DNA from: Phallusia fumigata
Taxonomy: Eukaryota; Chordata; Ascidiacea; Phlebobranchia; Ascidiidae
Assembly (NCBI GenBank): GCA_008931825.1
Contig: QXVZ01033460.1
Location: 1-44,189, forward strand
Length of the DNA: 44,189 nucleotides
Reading direction: 5' to 3'
Part shown: positions 40,601 through 44,189 of the stretch, in pieces
Layout of the letters: each line of letters starts with the position of its first letter
Position numbering within the stretch: the stretch's first letter is position 1
Translations under genes and position numbers: made by a program
Notes under the pieces: model-generated
Told to the model about the DNA's origin: nothing
Seen by the model: only the letters and a program-made list of their open reading frames with translations
Databases searched by the model: none

Positions 40601-43269
40601 CGAGCAATTCACCGTGAGCGACATCACGAGCGCATGCTTCGAGCCCGATAACACCATGGTGAAGTGTGACCCACGCAATGGCAAATACATGGCTTGCTGT
40701 ATGCTGTACAGAGGCGATGTAGTGCCCAAGGATGTGAACGTCGCTATTTCCGCCATCAAGAACAAAAGGACCATTCAGGTAAACTTCGGAAACCAAAACT
40801 ATTCGAAAGAATGAATAACAGATCCCGCATGATCTACCACTCTGTCAAACCAAGGACAAACTCTAATCTAATAACCATCACATTACCGTAGTCCAACTGC
40901 AATTTGCAGGCCCGGCGCCAGCAACCTGGGTTTTAGGTTGAGACCCAGACATGTCTGTGCGTCTTTGTGCACTAATTAAAGGTTTGGCTAGCCATCGCAA
41001 GTTGAAAAAACAAATGTTGTTTTTGGAGCAACAAAAGTCCTTTTTTGCGAGTGATATTGAATTACCCATTTTAAAGTTTTAAAAATTCCCCAGGTCGACA
41101 ATAGTTTACGGGTCAAAAGCACTCTTTATACCAGGCGCACATACATGATTCAATTCCGAAAACATGCATTTTGGGATTTGACTAACGTAAAATGTGTTAA
41201 AACCAGTTTTATTAACCACAAACGGTATGTCTATATCGCACCGACATACGCTTTAATGGATTCAGATCAACTACAAGGGTGTCGCTTTTCAAGATACCGC
41301 GGTTGTCAACTAAGCATTACTACCTACGGGTGATTTACTCGCAGTTCGTCGACTGGTGTCCGACTGGCTTTAAAGTCGGGATCAACAACCAGGCCCCCAC
41401 AATGGTTCCTGGTAGCGACATGACCACCGTGCCACGAGCCCTCTGCATGCTCAGCAACACAACTGCTATTGCAAGCGCCTGGTCAAGACTTAACCACAAA
41501 TTTCAACTGATGTACGAAAAGAGAGCCTTCGTCCATTGGTAAGTGGTGATTAATTACATGCCACTATTAAAATCAGATTTTTTATTGGTGTTAAACTTTT
41601 AAAGATGCAACTTGAAGTGGCAACGTTTGTTTTTGTACAACAACATATAAAACATTGTACAAAAATTTGATTCGAACTTTTGTACATTTTCGAACGATTT
41701 TACGAACACAATTGATTTGAAATTTGATGTGACACCAAGCCGTACAGGTGCATAACATTTCTGACTAATTTTACAAACAGTCGATTTGAACATTAGTGCA
41801 ACACTAAATCGTTCAGGCCCGCAACATTTCCGGGTGTTCTTGCAAACAGATATTTTGAACTTTTGTGCTAACTAAGTGATCGATGCACCACATTTTCGAC
41901 CGATGTTTAACCGTCAAATGCTGTTTGTACAGTTAAATGACTGATACCAGGTTTTCGAAACACATCCAACACAAAAAGTTGTGACTCATGTGGGACAATC
42001 GGTTTTGTTGAGTTCTAGAGGAAGTAAGCCATCCCACCGTCANCCGACTGGCTTTAAAGTCGGGATCAACAACCAGGCCCCCACAATGGTTCCTGGTAGC
42101 GACATGACCACCGTGCCACGAGCCCTCTGCATGCTCAGCAACACAACTGCTATTGCAAGCGCATGGTCAAGACTTAACCACAAATTTCAACTGATGTACG
42201 AAAAGAGAGCCTTCGTCCATTGGTAAGTGGTGATTAATTACAAGCCACTATTCAAATCAGATTTTTTATTGGTGTTAAACTTTTAAAGATGCAACTTGAA
42301 GTGGTAAAGTTTGTAACTATGTTTTTTTTGTACAACAACATATAAAGCATTGTACAAAAATTTGATTCGAACTTTTGTACATTTTCGAATGATTTTACGA
42401 ACACAATTGATTTGAAATTTGATGTGATACCATGCCGTACAGGTGCACAACATTTCTGACTAATTTTACAAACAGTCGATTTGAACATTAGTGCAACACT
42501 AAATCGTTCAGGCCCGCAACATTTCCGGGTTTTCTTGCAAACAGATATTTTGAACTTTTGTGCTAACTAAGTGATAGATGCACCACATTTTCGACCGATG
42601 TTTAACCGTCGCATGCTGTTTGTACAGTTAAATGACTGATACCAGGTTTTCTAAACATATCCAACACAAAAAGTTGTGACTCATGTGGGACAATCGGTTT
42701 TGTTCAGTTCTAGAGGAAGTAAGCCATCCCACCGTCAGGGCATGCAGAGTTGTGTAGTTTTTAAAGCCTGAAACGCTGCGCCCAGTGCATGGCTAAGACA
42801 GCAAGAGCACAAAACTACCCAAAAACCAACTCCACAGGTCGAAATTTCCAAAACATTTCAGCCAAACTTGTCTGGTCGTTTGCGAGTGTAACCGTTTGCT
42901 GAAACATGTTTGACTGACTAAAAGTTAACATTTTTCACTAAAACTCACGAACGATCCGAAAATAAAACTAGCCATCGATCGACCGCGTACTGGACAATAA
43001 TACTGGAAATTTTGGTTATACTGGAAATAACTCGACAGTCTTGGCATAAAGAGTGCGGTTGTTTTTACCAGATCTTGCAATAATTACGCAACACAGCGTA
43101 ATTTTAATGGGGTATATGTTGTTGGCGCAGGTACGTCGGAGAAGGAATGGAAGAAGGAGAGTTTAGCGAGGCCAAGGAAGATCTCGATGCATTGGAGAAA
43201 GATTACGAAGAGGTTGGGACGGAGACTGCCGATGCGGATGAAAATGAAGACGACAGCTTTGAATACTAA
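37647..43269 (+). CDS. TUBA: alpha-tubulin, seven coding exons, 453 aa
   Basis: Coding exons: 37647-37649 (ATG only), 38509-38734, 39167-39271, 39720-39916, 40281-40778, 41345-41538 and 43131-43269; every intron is GT-AG and the phases join without a stop to 453 residues. The product starts M-REC, has the GTP-binding GGGTGSG signature (exon 4), the T7 loop [11 protein letters not shown] with the catalytic glutamate that triggers hydrolysis of the beta-subunit GTP (exon 5), and an acidic tail ending SFEY, so tyrosination is possible. Alpha-tubulin pairs with beta-tubulin to build microtubules. Introns after codon 1, in codon 77 (vertebrate 76) and about codon 126 match vertebrate TUBA genes; the later ones are extra. 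The H1-S2 loop around lysine 40 ([15 protein letters not shown]) is divergent and one residue longer, and PAPRIS replaces the usual PAPQVS, so this is a diverged isotype. Confidence 0.95.
37650..38508 (+). other. alpha-tubulin intron 1
   Basis: Donor GTGGGT directly after the ATG and acceptor TTTTTTTTTACCGGCAG. An intron splitting the start codon from MREC's arginine is a standard feature of animal alpha-tubulin genes. No other gene is seen inside. Confidence 0.85.
41360..42042. repeat. exon 6 plus intron 6, left copy of 0.69-kb direct repeat
   Basis: Starts inside exon 6 (CCGACTGGCTTTAAAGTCGG) and ends ATCCCACCGTCA just before the N at 42043. The right copy is 42044-42737. Differences are a few substitutions and an 11-base indel in the intron; the exon part differs at one site (GCCTGG / GCATGG) that is synonymous. 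Confidence 0.9.
42044..42222 (+). pseudogene. second, truncated copy of alpha-tubulin exon 6
   Basis: Encodes the same residues as exon 6 from [14 protein letters not shown] to AFVHW and has the same donor (TG|GTAAGT), but lacks the first 15 nt of the exon (FVDWC) and the splice acceptor, being preceded by CCACCGTCAN. It cannot be spliced in as written. Because the copy begins exactly at an N, I read it as the other allele joined in series, not as an alternative exon. Confidence 0.8.
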
Positions 43270-43523
43270 TCGACTTTTTTGTGTTTTTCTATAAAGTTTT
43301 CTCTTTATTTCGGATACACAAACCAGCCAACGCAATGGATTGAATCATCTTAACATTTCGACAAAATTACTTTGATTTTTTTATCTTCATTCATATCCAA
43401 ATATGAGCAAGACTTTTTAAAAGATGTTGAATAGCAAATACAAACTTAAATTCCACAATAGACTGCAAAGAAGTTGGTTTGCTAATCCTTTAAAAAAGGT
43501 TTTCCATTCCAGAAATTTTATGG

Positions 43524-43540
43524 AATAAATGTGCAATAAA
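43524..43540 (+). terminator. polyadenylation signals of alpha-tubulin
   Basis: AATAAA at 43524-43529 and again at 43535-43540, about 255-270 nt after the stop codon, followed by a T-rich stretch. Either would give a 3' UTR of roughly 290 nt. Confidence 0.6.
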
Positions 43541-44189
43541 AGTTTTTGATCGTCTAAATACTCTGCTAAGGATAAGCAGTGTTGCTGTTTTCGCTGGCGT
43601 TTCATGCAGTATTTTAATTTTTGTTTGTAAATATTGTACATACATCCCGGGTTGCATTAATTGTATTCGATCATTCCTGTTATTTATTTACCCTCTACTA
43701 CTACGTTGGCCTACGTTTACGCGCTGCCTGTTCAACTGTTCCAATTAACTAATTTAATTTTGACATATCCGCATATACAGAGAATGGCGTATTACAATAG
43801 TATACATGGCTTTGCTTAGTAACTTTTTGACATTTTGGTTGTGAAAAGGTAAAAGCGAGATGCCTATGTACTTAGGATTAGCCAACAAAGAAAGTTAATT
43901 ATGAAGACTTTTCCTATTTACCAATACTTTGTAGGTATATCTACAGACCTTTGTTTTGGTATGACACCATAACTGGAACCAGTGGCACAAATCCATTGAA
44001 ATTGTTGGGGGGGGGGACTTTTGTTTTTGTGAGTAATTTTTGTGCAGATGACGTCATATAACAGATTTAAATAAATACAAGTCCCCTCCAACCAAAATTC
44101 ACCGGGATTTGGGCTCGTGACTGGAACAATGAAATGGGGTAACCACGTCATAAAAAGTTTCATAGCCTAAAAAGTCAGTTATGTGTGTT
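43541..44189. other. downstream intergenic sequence
   Basis: No gene recognised. Holds a run of ten G at 44007-44016. The two - strand frames (43417-43641 and 43918-44163) have no domain or splice support. Confidence 0.4.

Noticed and set aside
40476..40796. 106-codon - strand frame in alpha-tubulin exon 5
   Set aside because: Shadow of a conserved coding exon.
42044..42737. True alternative exon 6 in alpha-tubulin
   Set aside because: No splice acceptor, first 15 nt of the exon missing, and an N at the boundary.

Overview
The window is eukaryotic nuclear DNA from an animal. It is AT-rich and holds one clear spliced gene, alpha-tubulin on the + strand at 37647-43269, whose first three introns lie where vertebrate TUBA introns lie. 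The compact intergenic spaces, single-exon lineage-specific seven-transmembrane (7TM) genes, heavy polymorphism and many small transposable elements fit an invertebrate deuterostome such as a tunicate. That placement is inference; nothing here fixes the species.

Layout. 1-2043 is a minisatellite of about 17 bp with a higher-order period near 200 bp. 2044-4019 and 4862-6813 are two arrays of one 30-bp satellite, each followed by the same unique flank, so array plus flank was duplicated as a block. From about 4.0 to 33.2 kb, apart from the 7TM genes and transposon insertions, the DNA is a mosaic of diverged copies of the same blocks. Many blocks look like small coding exons on the - strand: polypyrimidine tract and AG before, GTAAGT, GTAAGC or GC-AG donor after, and alignable short peptides. 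I read this as a tandemly amplified, largely decayed multi-exon gene family that I cannot name. Other blocks carry palindromes or hairpins around GTGCAC.

19.98-22.63 kb holds an intact single-exon 7TM receptor-like gene and a broken relative; a second intact 7TM gene lies at 35.57-36.49 kb. Two small insertions can be proven from inside the window because paralogous empty sites are present: an 857-bp hAT-like MITE (18038-18894) and a 221-bp element (23170-23390) with Penelope/retrozyme-like sequence. Degraded hAT-like termini and one possible Helitron/Pif1-like scrap lie at 33.5-35.0 kb.

Alpha-tubulin (37.6-43.3 kb) is complete across seven coding exons and predicts 453 residues. Exon 6 and its downstream intron are repeated at 42044-42737 with a single N exactly at the junction. 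The Ns at 8002 and probably 3315 also sit between near-identical neighbouring copies, which points to two haplotypes joined in the assembly rather than true tandem duplication. No rRNA, tRNA or CRISPR was recognised.
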